NCBI GenBank assembly: GCA_041393535.1
Contig: JAWKJY010000004.1
Span: 62,001 to 126,000 of the forward strand
DNA length: 64,000 bases
Origin: JAWKJY01 sp041393535
GTDB lineage: Bacteria; Actinomycetota; Thermoleophilia; Gaiellales; Gaiellaceae
Reading direction: 5' to 3'
The notes under the pieces are model-generated. The model was not told the origin of the DNA. It saw nothing but the letters and a program-made list of their open reading frames with translations, and ran no database searches. How positions within the stretch are numbered: position 1 is the stretch's first letter; the number at the start of each line of letters is the position of its first letter. The translations under genes and the position numbers were made by a program. Below are positions 53,301 through 62,598 of this stretch, one piece after another.

Positions 53301-53575
53301 CTCGCCGCGCCCTTCGGGCAGAGCCGCCCGCGCGAGATCGGGCTCGCGGGGTCGCCCTCGATCTGCGAGATCGCGCCGTCCTCGACGTAGACGAGCTGGC
53401 CGCAGCCGACGGCGCAGTACGGGCAGATCGAGCGGACGACGCGCTCGGCCCGCTCGGTCCGCGGGCGCAGCGCCGCGGTGCGCGGCGAGCGCGCGGCCGG
53501 GCCGAGCCCGAGGGGGTCCCCCTCGGTGAGCTGGCGCACGAGGGGCCAGGAGCGGACGAGCTCGGCGATGTCCAT
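50372..53575 (-). CDS. fdhA: Selenocysteine-containing formate dehydrogenase catalytic subunit (FdnG/FdhA type)
   Basis: 1067 aa, reading through UGA at 53006-53008 (codon 190). The start ATG 53575 follows GGAGG by 4 nt. N-terminal [4Fe-4S] site: SICPYCAVGCGQLV..GRLCPKGAA. The UGA lies in NQARI-U-HSSTVPGLGTSFGRGGAT, where FdnG-type enzymes have selenocysteine before His; the next frame codons continue without a break into VVVMGSNMAECHPVGFQW. Molybdopterin domain and C-terminal HWGSRGLTRGGTANDLF are conserved. It oxidises formate, probably on the outer face with FdhB and NrfD, although no clear Tat RR signal is seen at the N-terminus. No sel genes lie in the window. Confidence 0.93.
52977..53005 (-). 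promoter_or_regulatory. Predicted bacterial SECIS element
   Basis: Directly after the UGA (53006) 12 nt lead to a perfect 6-bp stem GTCCCC/GGGGAC (minus sense; 52988-52993 with 52977-52982) capped by the pentaloop GGUCU. The loop begins 18 nt after UGA, the spacing and apical loop I recall for E. coli fdhF, where SelB binds. Confidence 0.82.
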
Positions 53576-53707
53576 CGGACCTCCATGCGACGTCGAGGGC
53601 CTGGTCGGTCGGCCGCAGGCCGGCCCCACAACGTCCCCTGCTGCACGGATCGAAAACCGGGCCGGCGCGAGGTTTCGAAGCGCGCGGGCCCGGGCGACGA
53701 TCGGCCC

Positions 53708-54523
53708 ATGGCTCCGCACTGGGCGATCGTGACCGGCTGGGTCTTCCTCGGCCTCGGCTTCGCGTCCGCGCTGGTGATCCTCGTCGACGAGCTGGTGCTC
53801 GGCCACCGCCAGCAGATGTGGATCATGAACCTCGTCCACCCGATCACCGCGCTCTACTGGGGCCCGGTCTGGCTCCTCGCCTACCTCCGTCACGGGCGCC
53901 GCAGCTCGATCCCCGCGATGCAGGCGGAGACGGAGCGCCTGGCGCGCGAGGGGGCCGATCCGGACGAGCTGCGCGAGCGGGGGCAGTCGACGACGGACGG
54001 CGACCTGCGACGCTGGCACGTCGCGAACGCGGACTCGCACTGCGGGGCAGGCTGCACGCTCGGCGACATCGGCGGCGAGTGGATCGTCTGGGCGATCGGC
54101 TGGACGATCGCCGGCGCCACGGTCTGGCCCGAGATCATCCTGGACTTCCCGCTCGCCTGGACGATCGGGATCGTCTTCCAGTACTTCACGATCGTCCCGA
54201 TGCGCCAGGACGTCGGCAGGCTGAAGGGCGTCTGGCTCGCCATCCGGGCCGACACCCTCTCGATCCTCGCCTTCCAGGTCGGGCTCTTCGGCTGGATGAT
54301 CCTGTCGTCGAAGGTGCTCTGGGACACGCCGCTGCCGATCGACAGCTCCACCCACTGGTGGATGATGCAGATCGGCATGATCCTCGGCTTCTTCACGGCC
54401 TATCCCGTCAACCGCTGGCTCGTGAAGCGGGGCTGGAAGGAGAAGATGGACGTCCGCACGCACCTGGCCGACATGGTCGAGGAGCGCGAGCCGTCGCGGG
54501 CCGCGCGGGCCGCGACGGCCTGA
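53708..54523 (+). CDS. DUF4396 membrane protein
   Basis: 271 aa; hydrophobic segments near the N-terminus (GWVFLGLGFASALVILVDELVL), middle (IVWAIGWTIAGATVWPEIIL, FPLAWTIGIVFQYFTIVPM) and C-terminus (LSILAFQVGLFGWMIL, MMQIGMILGFFTAYPVN). The HCGAGCTLGDIGGEW motif, with His and two Cys, is the DUF4396 hallmark and could bind metal. Function unknown. Divergent from fdhA by 132 bp. Confidence 0.85.
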   Translation: MAPHWAIVTGWVFLGLGFASALVILVDELVLGHRQQMWIMNLVHPITALYWGPVWLLAYLRHGRRSSIPAMQAETERLAREGADPDELRERGQSTTDGDLRRWHVANADSHCGAGCTLGDIGGEWIVWAIGWTIAGATVWPEIILDFPLAWTIGIVFQYFTIVPMRQDVGRLKGVWLAIRADTLSILAFQVGLFGWMILSSKVLWDTPLPIDSSTHWWMMQIGMILGFFTAYPVNRWLVKRGWKEKMDVRTHLADMVEEREPSRAARAATA

Positions 54524-56232
54524 CGCGCGGCCCACGGCCGGGCAGGGGGCAGGCCGTGCTTCCGCCTCGCCGGGCGCTGCGGTGACCCGCGCCATGGAGC
54601 CGAACGAGACGACGGTCGGCCCGGCCGAGCGCGAGGCAGTGCCCGATCGGGTCGAGCCGCTCGTCGGGTGGCTCGTCCGGGACGCGGTCGCCGCCGCTCG
54701 CCGTGCGCCGTCTCCACCTGCTGGCCCAGCTCCCGGCGACCGGCCTCGATCCCCTGCCGCCCGGGTACCGCGTGCTGCGCTCCGGCTCCTCGCCCACCGG
54801 CGCCTCGGCGTCGCCCCATCGCCCGCGCCCGAGTTCGCCCACGACCTGGCGGACGACGGCGTCCCTGGTCGAGACGCTCACGTACCGCTCGACCTGTGAT
54901 CCTGGTCCGCCAGCTCGGCGGAGGCGGCCGGGGCTCGTCGTCGCCTCCGCGACGCTGAGCCCTGCTCCCGGAGCGAGCGGCGTCGCCGCGGTACGTGCGA
55001 ACCGCCGGCAGCAGCGCGAGGCCGCTGATCACCGGGGCGGGAAGCGCGACCAGGTAGGCGTTGCGCAGGCCGGATCCGTCCTCGCCGCCGAACGCGTCGG
55101 CGACCAGTCCGAACAGCAGGGGGCCGCCCGCCTCCGCGGCGATGCGCAGCAGCGACCGGATTCCCTCCGCGCGCCCCCACGTTGCGCTGCGAACGACGTC
55201 CAGCCGGACGGCGTCGAGCACGGGGCCGGCGGCCGCCGTCGCGGCACCGCCGGCGAAGTAGAGGGGCAGCGCCGGCGGCAGGTCGGGAAGCAGCAGCGCC
55301 GGCAGGAAGAGCGCGGCTGCGAGGACGTACGAGACCATGGCGACGAGCAGACGCGCCGTCTCGACGCCTCGCCTGCGGAGCGCGTCGGCGAGCGCGCTCC
55401 CGCCGACGACGCCGACGAGGGCGCCGCCACCGACGACGAGCAGGAGCAGGTCGGCGGCCCCGCGCCCGACGGCATAGCGCTCCTCGGCGAAGGTCGCGGC
55501 GAACGTCCGGACGCCGGCGAAGAAGACGAAGCCGAGCGAGCTGCTGATCAGCACGATCGAGAAGGTCGGCACGCGGAACACCGCCAGCCCCGTGCCGACC
55601 GCGTCCCGCACCTGCGAGGCGAACGAGGCGTCGCCCTTCGGCTCACCGCTCCGTCTGGCCGGCTCGGGGAGCCGCCACAGGAGCGGCACCGCGACGCAGC
55701 CGATGCCGGCGAGCACGAGGAAGAGCAGCCGCCAGGAGACCAGGCCCAGGGCGGTGGCCCCGACCAGGATGGCGACGCCTGCGCCGACCAGCTCGCCGGA
55801 GGTCACGACGCCCATCGCCCGCGCGCGCACCCGCGGCTCGAAGACGTCGCCCACCAGCGACGAGCTCGCGGGCAGCGCCACCGCCGTCAGCGCGCCGAGC
55901 ATGACGCGAGCGCCGAGCAGCATCGCGAACGTCGTCGCGAGGCCCGTTCCCAGCATGGCGACGCTCCAGGCGGCGACGGCGAGCGCCAGCAGGCGAAGCC
56001 TGCGCGTCCGGTCGACGAGCGCTCCCGCCGGGAGCGTGAAGACGGCGCCGGCGATCCCGAAGGCGCTCGCGAGAAGGCCGATCCGCGCGTTGCCGATCCC
56101 GAAGTCGTCCTTCAGGGCCGGCGCGACCACCCCGAGCGCGTACCGGTCGGCCGCGTCGATCGCGAGCAGGCCGAGCAGCCCGAGGAGGACGCGCCGCCGA
56201 TCGTGCGGCCCGGCCTGTCCCCCCGCCCGCAC
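54400..56232 (-). CDS. MFS transporter; C-terminal tail probably misread
   Basis: Open frame of 610 aa from GTG 56232. Residues 1-410 form a normal 12-helix MFS protein (LGLLGLLAIDAADRYALGVVAPALKDDFG, LLASAFGIAGAVFTLPAGALVDRTRRLRLL, GGPLLFGLVADAFGGEDG). After ALLPAVRTYRGDAAR (about 55005) the sequence becomes Arg-rich and lies antisense to a hypothetical gene and to the last 124 bp of the DUF4396 gene. The real stop is probably near 54878-54990 with one base missing. Substrate unknown. Confidence 0.75.
   Translation of the reverse strand: MRAGGQAGPHDRRRVLLGLLGLLAIDAADRYALGVVAPALKDDFGIGNARIGLLASAFGIAGAVFTLPAGALVDRTRRLRLLALAVAAWSVAMLGTGLATTFAMLLGARVMLGALTAVALPASSSLVGDVFEPRVRARAMGVVTSGELVGAGVAILVGATALGLVSWRLLFLVLAGIGCVAVPLLWRLPEPARRSGEPKGDASFASQVRDAVGTGLAVFRVPTFSIVLISSSLGFVFFAGVRTFAATFAEERYAVGRGAADLLLLVVGGGALVGVVGGSALADALRRRGVETARLLVAMVSYVLAAALFLPALLLPDLPPALPLYFAGGAATAAAGPVLDAVRLDVVRSATWGRAEGIRSLLRIAAEAGGPLLFGLVADAFGGEDGSGLRNAYLVALPAPVISGLALLPAVRTYRGDAARSGSRAQRRGGDDEPRPPPPSWRTRITGRAVRERLDQGRRRPPGRGRTRARAMGRRRGAGGRGAGAQHAVPGRQGIEAGRRELGQQVETAHGERRRPRPGRATRRAARPDRALPRARPGRPSSRSAPWRGSPQRPARRKHGLPPARPWAARQAVAARAARDGSRSSTMSARCVRTSIFSFQPRFTSQRLTG
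54594..54899 (+). CDS. Hypothetical ORF, weak
   Basis: 101 aa starting MEPNETTVGPAEREAVPDRVEPLVGWLVRDAVAAARR with good codon bias for the first 35 codons; further on good codon bias alternates between two plus frames (RRLHLLAQLPATGLDPLPPGYRVL is in the neighbour frame), so it may be a frameshifted gene. It conflicts with the MFS tail on the other strand. Function unknown. Confidence 0.3.
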   Translation: MEPNETTVGPAEREAVPDRVEPLVGWLVRDAVAAARRAPSPPAGPAPGDRPRSPAARVPRAALRLLAHRRLGVAPSPAPEFAHDLADDGVPGRDAHVPLDL

Positions 56233-56378
56233 GACGCCCTCGAGCGGCTCGACGGCGAGCCGCGCGAGACGGCCAGCGAGCGCCGAGGCGGGCCCCTACG
56301 CCCGGCCGGGGCGGGCGCGCCGCGGATCGACGCGCCCGCCCCGGAGGTCGGGGACGGGCGAGGACGGCGTACGAGCCG

Positions 56379-57134
56379 TCACTGGCCCGCCTTGACCCCC
56401 GGCATCCCACGGGAGTACTGCACCGGCTCCGTCGGCTGCGCGCCCGGCACGTTGGCCGCCTTGGAGAGCTTTCCGAGGGGCAGGATGACCCGCCCCGCGC
56501 TCTCCGCGAGCATCATCGCGCTCGCGGTGTACCAGGCGAAGCCCGCGGCGAAGACGAGCACCCAGCCGGCCACCGTCGTCGCGGTGCCGCTCCCCGAGAG
56601 CTCCGCCGCGGCGGCGATGGCGGCCCCCGTGGTCAACGTGCCGAGGACGGCGAAGAGCGCGAGGCTCTCGAACGCGCTCGCGAAGGCCCCCATCATGGTG
56701 ATGGCGGCGAGCGCGATGAACCAGAAGCCGAGGGCCGGGAACGTGCCGGTCGGCTCGGTCAGCGCCCCCGTCGCGAAGAGCGCGTAGAGGATGCCGTAGC
56801 CGAGCCAGAACGCGCCCCACATGCCGTGCATCGCCGTTGCGAGCCCGTCCCGGGCCCGGTAGGCGAAGAGCCCGGCCGCGAACTGGGCGAGCCCGCCGAA
56901 CATCGCGGCGAACGGGAACAGGTACTGCGGCGTCCCGGAGTCGCCATACCACCCCGCCATGTGGGCCGCGACGATCAGCGTCGCCCCCGCGAAGCCGAAG
57001 AGCCCGAGGATCGATGGCGCCGCGATCGGGCTGAGCACGATCCTCGCCGGGATGCCCTCGAACAGCCGCTGCTCGAGGACACCCCCGTCCGAGGAGCCGT
57101 GGAGGCCCGGTGGCGCCTGTGTTCGCGTGCTCAT
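56379..57134 (-). CDS. AceTr (GPR1/FUN34/SatP) family acetate/succinate transporter
   Basis: 251 aa with six hydrophobic helices. The family motif (NPxPLGL) appears as SPIAAPSILGLFGFAGATLIVAAH; MHGMWGAFWLGYGILYALF and MMGAFASAFESLALFAVLGT are typical of the family. Moves acetate or succinate with protons. ATG 57134 follows GGGAGG; 145 bp separate it from the MFS gene. Confidence 0.85.
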   Translation of the reverse strand: MSTRTQAPPGLHGSSDGGVLEQRLFEGIPARIVLSPIAAPSILGLFGFAGATLIVAAHMAGWYGDSGTPQYLFPFAAMFGGLAQFAAGLFAYRARDGLATAMHGMWGAFWLGYGILYALFATGALTEPTGTFPALGFWFIALAAITMMGAFASAFESLALFAVLGTLTTGAAIAAAAELSGSGTATTVAGWVLVFAAGFAWYTASAMMLAESAGRVILPLGKLSKAANVPGAQPTEPVQYSRGMPGVKAGQ

Positions 57135-57400
57135 CGCAACACCTCCCGTTTCGACTGCGACGAGGCCCGGGGCGACCGTTTGCTCCTGGGCCGCGAGCGG
57201 GCCTCCAGCCATCTGGTAGCGCCCGGTGCCAGACGCCAAACCAGGCGGCGTGCTGCCCGCGCCCGCCGGGCCCGATGCGGGCGTCCTCCCGCTGCGGGCC
57301 GTCTGCGTCGCGGACGTCCTCGAGCGGGCCGCGTGGCATGAAAGACAGCGGCCCGTGTGTCGTCGCGGGACGAAGGGGGCATGGCTGCCCGGGGCCCCGA

Positions 57401-58384
57401 ATGATCGAGCTACTCAACGACCACACGCCGCTCGGCCCGCCGTGGGGGCGCCTCGTCGTCGTCGCCTCGCTGTTCGTCCTCGCGTGGCTCCTGACGCAGG
57501 GGGCTCGCCTCGGCGGGCGCCTGCTCGCTGCCAGGACGGCTGCCCGGCCCGGCACGGACGGCCAGCTCGCGACGGAGGTCGTGCTCGAGCGGCGGCAGCG
57601 GCAGACCACGATCGGGATCCTCGTCACGGGCGTGCGCTACGCCGCCTACGGGCTGGCGGTCGTCCTCTCGATCGTCGCCCTCGCCGGGGCCCGGCGAGGC
57701 GACGCGATCGTGGGCGTGTCGTTCATCGCGATCCTGCTCGCCTTCGCCTTCCAGCGCCTGCTCGCCGACGTGGTCGCCGGGATGCTGATGGTGTTCGACG
57801 GCTGGGTGCGGGTCGGCGACAGCGTGATCGTCGAGCCCTGGGGCGTCGAGGGCCTCGTCGAGGAGATCTCGGTCCGCGCCCTGACCCTGCGGACGGTCGA
57901 GGGCGAGACGGTCCGCGTGCCGAACTCGGAGGTGAAGGCGGTGCGCGTCGTGCCGCGCGGCCTGCGCACGCTCGAGACCGAGCTGTTCGTTCGTGACGCC
58001 GAGCAGGGGCGCGAGCTGGTCGCCGAGATCGCGCGCATCGTGCCGACGGGCTCGACGCAGTTCGTCCAGCCGCCGACGGTCGTGGAGTGCACGCCGCTGG
58101 ATCCGTCGCTCGCGCGGCTGCGCCTCCGCGCGCTCGTCGCGCCCGGTCGGGAGTGGCTCGTCGCCGAGCTGCTCCCGTCGCTGGTCCGGGAGCGCGCTGC
58201 CGAGGGCCTGGTCGTCCACGGCCCGATCTCCGTCGTCGCCGACGAGCGCGCCCGCGCCCGCTTCGCGTCCGCAGCCCTGCCGGACGACGCGGGCGACCGG
58301 CGTGCGGCCGGCGACCGGGGGCCGCGCCCCGCGCCCCGCAGCGGGCTGCGCCGTCGCGACGCGCCCTCCGGGACGACGCGCTAG
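57401..58384 (+). CDS. MscS-family mechanosensitive channel
   Basis: 327 aa. Two N-terminal helices, then the pore helix TM3 and beta domain: GVSFIAILLAFAFQRLLADVVAGMLMVFDGWVRVGDSVIVEPWGVEGLVEEISVRALTLRTVEGETVRVPNSEV. This matches MscS. The C-terminus is Arg/Pro-rich and disordered. Start ATG 57401 lies 266 bp from the divergent AceTr gene. Confidence 0.9.
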   Translation: MIELLNDHTPLGPPWGRLVVVASLFVLAWLLTQGARLGGRLLAARTAARPGTDGQLATEVVLERRQRQTTIGILVTGVRYAAYGLAVVLSIVALAGARRGDAIVGVSFIAILLAFAFQRLLADVVAGMLMVFDGWVRVGDSVIVEPWGVEGLVEEISVRALTLRTVEGETVRVPNSEVKAVRVVPRGLRTLETELFVRDAEQGRELVAEIARIVPTGSTQFVQPPTVVECTPLDPSLARLRLRALVAPGREWLVAELLPSLVRERAAEGLVVHGPISVVADERARARFASAALPDDAGDRRAAGDRGPRPAPRSGLRRRDAPSGTTR

Positions 58385-58478
58385 GCGTGCTCCCCGCCCC
58401 CGCGTTTGCTGGCTCGCGCCGGCGGGCACCCGAGGGGGGTCGCACCCGGCACCCGGGGGCATCGACGAAGGGACGATC

Positions 58479-60266
58479 ATGGCCGACGCTGTTTCGGACT
58501 TCCTGGTCGGACGGCTCCGCGCCTGGGGCGTCCGGCGGGTCTACGGCTACCCAGGCGACGGGATCAACGGGATCATCGGCGCGTTCCGGCGGGCCGGCAA
58601 CGACCCGGAGTTCATCCAGGTCAGGCACGAGGAGATGGCCGCGTTCATGGCCTGCGGCCACGCGAAGTTCACCGGCGAGGTGGGCGTCTGCCTCGCGACC
58701 TCGGGCCCGGGCGCCATCCACCTCCTGAACGGCCTCTACGACGCGAAGCTCGACCACCAGCCGGTCGTCGCGATCGTCGGCCAGCAGGCCCGCGCCTCGC
58801 TCGGCGGGCACTACCAGCAGGAGGTCGACCTCCCCAGCCTCTTCAAGGACGTCGCCGGGGAGTTCGTCCAGATGGCGACCACGCCGGAGCAGGTCCGCCA
58901 CCTGGTCGACCGCGCCGTCCGGGTCGCGCTCGACCAGCGGACCGTCACCTGCGTGATCGTGCCGAACGACCTCGCGGGCCTGGACGCGGTGCCCGAGCCG
59001 CCGCACGAGCACGGGACGATCCACTCGGCCCTCGGCTACGCGCGGCCCGTGATCGTCCCGCAGGAGCGGGAGCTGGAGCGTGCGGCCGAGGTGCTGAACG
59101 CGGGCGAGCGCGTCGCGATGCTCGTCGGGCAGGGCGCGCTCGGCGCCGCCCCCGAGGTGCTCGCGGTCGCGGACGCGCTCGGCGCCGGGGTGGCCAAGGC
59201 GCTGCTCGGCAAGGCGGTCGTCCCGGACGACCTCCCCTTCGTGACTGGCTCGATCGGCCTGCTCGGCACGCGACCGAGCTGGGACCTGATGCAGGACTGC
59301 GACACCCTGCTGATGGTCGGCACGAACTTCCCGTACTCGGAGTTCCTGCCCGAGGAGGGCCAGGCGCGGGGCGTCCAGATCGACGTGGACGCCAGGATGA
59401 TCGGCCTCCGCTACCCGGTCGAGGTGCAGCTCGTCGGGGATGCGAAGTCGACGCTCGCCGCCCTGCTGCCCCGCCTGGCACGCAAGGACGACCGGTCGTT
59501 CCGGGAGGGGATCGAGCGCGGGATGGAGCAGTGGTGGCGCCTGCTCGAGACGCGCGCGTTGCAGGACGCCGACCCGCTCAACCCCCAGCGCGTCTTCCAC
59601 GAGCTCTCGAAGCGGCTCCCCGACCGGGTCATCCTCGCCTCCGACTCCGGCTCCGCGGCCAACTGGTACGCGCGCGACCTCCGGCTGCGCGAGGGGATGA
59701 TGGGCTCGCTGTCGGGCACGCTCGCAACGATGGGCTGCGGCGTCCCGTACGCGATCGCCGCGAAGTTCGCCCACCCGGATCGGCCGGCGATCGCGCTGGT
59801 CGGCGACGGCGCGATGCAGATGAACGGCCTGGCGGAGCTGCTGACGGCGGCCAAGTACCGGGACCGCTGGGACGACCCCCGCCTGATCGTCTGCGTCCTG
59901 AACAACCGCGACCTGAACCAGGTGACGTGGGAGCAGCGTGCGATGGAGGGCGATCCCCGCTTCGACGCCTCGCAGGACATCCCCGACTTCCCGTACGCCC
60001 GCTACGCGGAGCTGATCGGCTTCCACGGGATCCGCGTCGACGACCCGGACCGGGTGGGCGACGCCTGGGACGAGGCGCTCGCGGCCGATCGGCCCGTGGT
60101 CTACGAGGCGGTCACCGATCCGGAGGTCCCGCCGCTTCCCCCGCACGTCACCACCGCCCAAGCCGTCAGCTTCCTGCGCGCGGTGCTGGGCGGCGACGCC
60201 GGGCGCCGGGAGATGGTCGCCCACTCGTTCAGGCAGAAGGTCGCCGAGCTCCTGCCCGGGCGCTGA
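58479..60266 (+). CDS. Thiamine pyrophosphate-requiring enzyme (PoxB/pyruvate oxidase-like)
   Basis: 595 aa with the TPP enzyme layout: N-terminal Pyr domain with catalytic Glu in FIQVRHEEMAAFMACGHAKFTG, central domain, and C-terminal PP domain with the TPP motif VGDGAMQMNGLAELLTAAKY...NNRDLNQVTWEQ. Start ATG 58479. The N-terminal RVYGYPGDGINGIIGAF and HPDRPAIAL are common to acetolactate synthase, pyruvate oxidase and related 2-keto acid decarboxylases. FAD- and quinone-linked pyruvate oxidase fits the length and C-terminus, but the substrate is uncertain. Confidence 0.88.
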   Translation: MADAVSDFLVGRLRAWGVRRVYGYPGDGINGIIGAFRRAGNDPEFIQVRHEEMAAFMACGHAKFTGEVGVCLATSGPGAIHLLNGLYDAKLDHQPVVAIVGQQARASLGGHYQQEVDLPSLFKDVAGEFVQMATTPEQVRHLVDRAVRVALDQRTVTCVIVPNDLAGLDAVPEPPHEHGTIHSALGYARPVIVPQERELERAAEVLNAGERVAMLVGQGALGAAPEVLAVADALGAGVAKALLGKAVVPDDLPFVTGSIGLLGTRPSWDLMQDCDTLLMVGTNFPYSEFLPEEGQARGVQIDVDARMIGLRYPVEVQLVGDAKSTLAALLPRLARKDDRSFREGIERGMEQWWRLLETRALQDADPLNPQRVFHELSKRLPDRVILASDSGSAANWYARDLRLREGMMGSLSGTLATMGCGVPYAIAAKFAHPDRPAIALVGDGAMQMNGLAELLTAAKYRDRWDDPRLIVCVLNNRDLNQVTWEQRAMEGDPRFDASQDIPDFPYARYAELIGFHGIRVDDPDRVGDAWDEALAADRPVVYEAVTDPEVPPLPPHVTTAQAVSFLRAVLGGDAGRREMVAHSFRQKVAELLPGR

Positions 60267-60273
60267 CGACGCC

Positions 60274-61374
60274 ATGCCGCGCGTCGAGGTCCCGATCGAG
60301 CGGCTGGACGTGTCCGTCTTCACCGTCCCGACGGACGAGCCCGAGACGGACGGCACCGCGGCCTGGGACGCGACGACGATGGTCCTGGTCGAGGCCCGGG
60401 CGGCGGGCGAGGTTGGGCTGGGCTGGACCTACGGCGACGTGGCGAGCGCCGCCGTCGTCCAGTCGCGGCTCGCCGAGCTCGCGGTCGGAGCCGACGCGCT
60501 CCGCGTGACGGACGTCTGGCGGTCGCTCGTCCGCGCGTGCCGCAACCTCGGCCGCCCCGGGGTCGCGTCGATGGCGATCGCCGCCGTCGACAGCGCGCTG
60601 TGGGACCTGAAGGCGCGCGTCCTCGACGTCGCGCTCGCGACCGTGCTCGACGCCGCGCACGCGGCCGTGCCGATCTACGGCTCGGGCGGGTTCACGTCCT
60701 ACGGCGACGAGCGGCTCGCCGCGCAGCTCGCGGGCTGGGTCGAGGCCGGCATCCCCCGGGTGAAGATGAAGGTCGGCCGCGAGCCGGAACGCGACCTCGC
60801 CCGCGCCCGCGTCGCGCGCGACGCCATCGGGGACGAGGCGGAGCTCTTCGTCGACGCGAACGGCGCGCTCTCCCGGGCTCAGGCCCTCTGGTTCGCGGAG
60901 CGGTACGCCGACGAGCTCGCGGTCCGCTGGTTCGAGGAGCCGGTCAGCTCCGACGACGTGACGGGCCTGCGCCTGCTCTGCGAGCGCGCGCCCGGCGGCA
61001 TGGACATCGCGACAGGCGAGTACGGCTACACGCTGGCGATGTTCGAGCGGCTGCTCGCCGCGGACGCGGTGACGTGCCTCCAGGCGGACGCGACGCGATG
61101 CGAGGGGATCACGGGCTTCCTCCGTGTCGCGGCGCTGTGCCAGGCGCGGTCGCTCGAGCTCTCCGCCCACTGCAGCCCGGCGCTGCACGCGCACCCGTGC
61201 TGCGCCGTCCTCCCGCTCCGCCACCTCGAGTACTTCCACGACCACGTCCGCGTCGAGTCGCTGCTCCTCGACGGCGTGCTCGAGCCGGTCGACGGCGCGC
61301 TGCATCCCGACCGGTCGCGCCCGGGGAACGGCCTCGAGCTGAAGCGGCGCGACGCATCCCGCTACGCCGTCTAG
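60274..61374 (+). CDS. Enolase-superfamily enzyme (mandelate racemase/muconate lactonizing type)
   Basis: 366 aa. Catalytic K-x-K in RVKMKVGREPERDLAR, metal ligands in LFVDANGALSRAQA, WFEEPVSSDD, and DIATGEYGYT, and a C-terminal His in ELSAHCSPALHAH. This matches sugar-acid dehydratases/racemases of the family. It follows the TPP enzyme by 7 bp and precedes a small membrane protein and GMC oxidoreductase genes, so a sugar-acid dehydratase role is plausible. Confidence 0.88.
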   Translation: MPRVEVPIERLDVSVFTVPTDEPETDGTAAWDATTMVLVEARAAGEVGLGWTYGDVASAAVVQSRLAELAVGADALRVTDVWRSLVRACRNLGRPGVASMAIAAVDSALWDLKARVLDVALATVLDAAHAAVPIYGSGGFTSYGDERLAAQLAGWVEAGIPRVKMKVGREPERDLARARVARDAIGDEAELFVDANGALSRAQALWFAERYADELAVRWFEEPVSSDDVTGLRLLCERAPGGMDIATGEYGYTLAMFERLLAADAVTCLQADATRCEGITGFLRVAALCQARSLELSAHCSPALHAHPCCAVLPLRHLEYFHDHVRVESLLLDGVLEPVDGALHPDRSRPGNGLELKRRDASRYAV

Positions 61375-61384
61375 AGGAGGAGCG

Positions 61385-61869
61385 ATGACCGTACTCGCAA
61401 TGCTCGCGCGCGCGCTCGACGAGTCGGGGCGGGCCGCGGAGCGCCGCGGCGTGCGCGGCTGGCTCGACCAGCTGCGGGCCGGACGCATGCAGAAGACGCT
61501 CGCGGTCGCCACCGCGATCGCCGCGCCTCCGCTCGCCTTCGAGATCTACCTCGAGCACTCCAGGGGTCGTTCGGCGACAAGTGGATGTGGACGCCGATCG
61601 TCCTCGCGCCGCCCCTGACCGCGGCCGGGATCGCCGCCGTCTTCTCCGAGCGCGCGGCGCGGACGTGGCTGCCCGCCCTCTCGGCCCTCTACGCCCTCGA
61701 CGGCGTCGCGGGCACGATCACGCACGTCCGCGGCGTCCGGCGGCGGCCCGGGGGCTTCCGGGAGCCCGCCTACAACCTCGTGATGGGGCCGCCGCTCCTG
61801 GCCCCCGGCTCGTTGTGCCTCGTCGGCGCGCTCGGCGTCCTGGCGGCCTTCATGCACCGCGAGCGGTAG
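61385..61869 (+). CDS. Small membrane protein, one frameshift near 61565
   Basis: About 161 aa. GAGGAGGAG precedes the ATG 61385. First frame: LARALDESGRAAERRGVRGWLDQLRAGRMQKTLAVATAIAAPPLAFEIYLEHSRG; one G is missing in the G run at 61563-61566, and the next frame continues SFGDKWMWTPIVLAPPLTAAGIAAVFSERAART and three further hydrophobic segments (WLPALSALYALDGVAGTI, LVMGPPLLAPGSLCLVGALGVLAAFMH). Function unknown; co-transcribed with the oxidoreductase genes. Confidence 0.7.
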
Positions 61870-61873
61870 CGCG

Positions 61874-62598
61874 ATGACCGACTTCCGCGCAGCCGGCCAC
61901 CTGCCCAAGCCTCGCGGCGACGCGGGCGCCGACCTGTTCGAGCTGCCGCGCCAGCGGCGCGGCACGACGCCGCAGCTGCACGGCCGCTACCCCGACCACG
62001 ACGTGCTCGCCGAGCGCGAGCACTGGGACGAGCCGACGCGGCGGGTGGTGCTCGGCCGCGTCGAGCAGGTCCCGGCGATCCGGTTCTTCACGTCCGCCGA
62101 GGCGGCGACGCTGACCGCCTTCGCGGACGTCGTGCTCGCCCAGTCGACCGAGCCGCGGATCCCCGTCCTCCCGGTCGTCGACGACCGGCTCGCCTCGGGC
62201 CGCGGCGAGGGGTACCGCTATGCCGACCTTCCCGACGACGCCGAGACCTGGCGGCTCGTCGCCCGGGGCCTCGACGAGGCCGCCGCCGCCCGCTGCGGCA
62301 CCTCCTTCGCCGAGGCGCCGGGCGAGGTGCGGGAGGCCGTCTGCGCGGATCTCGCGGACGGCCGCCCCGCCGGGGCCAGCTGGCAGCGGCTCGACGTCGG
62401 ACGAGCCTGGAAGGTCGTCATGCGCGATCTCCTGACCGCGTTCTACGCGCACCCCTGGGCGTGGAACGAGATCGGCTTCGGCGGCCCGGCCTACCCGAGG
62501 GGGTACGCGCGGCTCGGGATCGGCCTGTCCGAGCCGTGGGAGGGCGAGGAGGCGCTCGAGCGCGACCCCGTTCGCGACGTCGAGCGGCGGGCCGCCGG

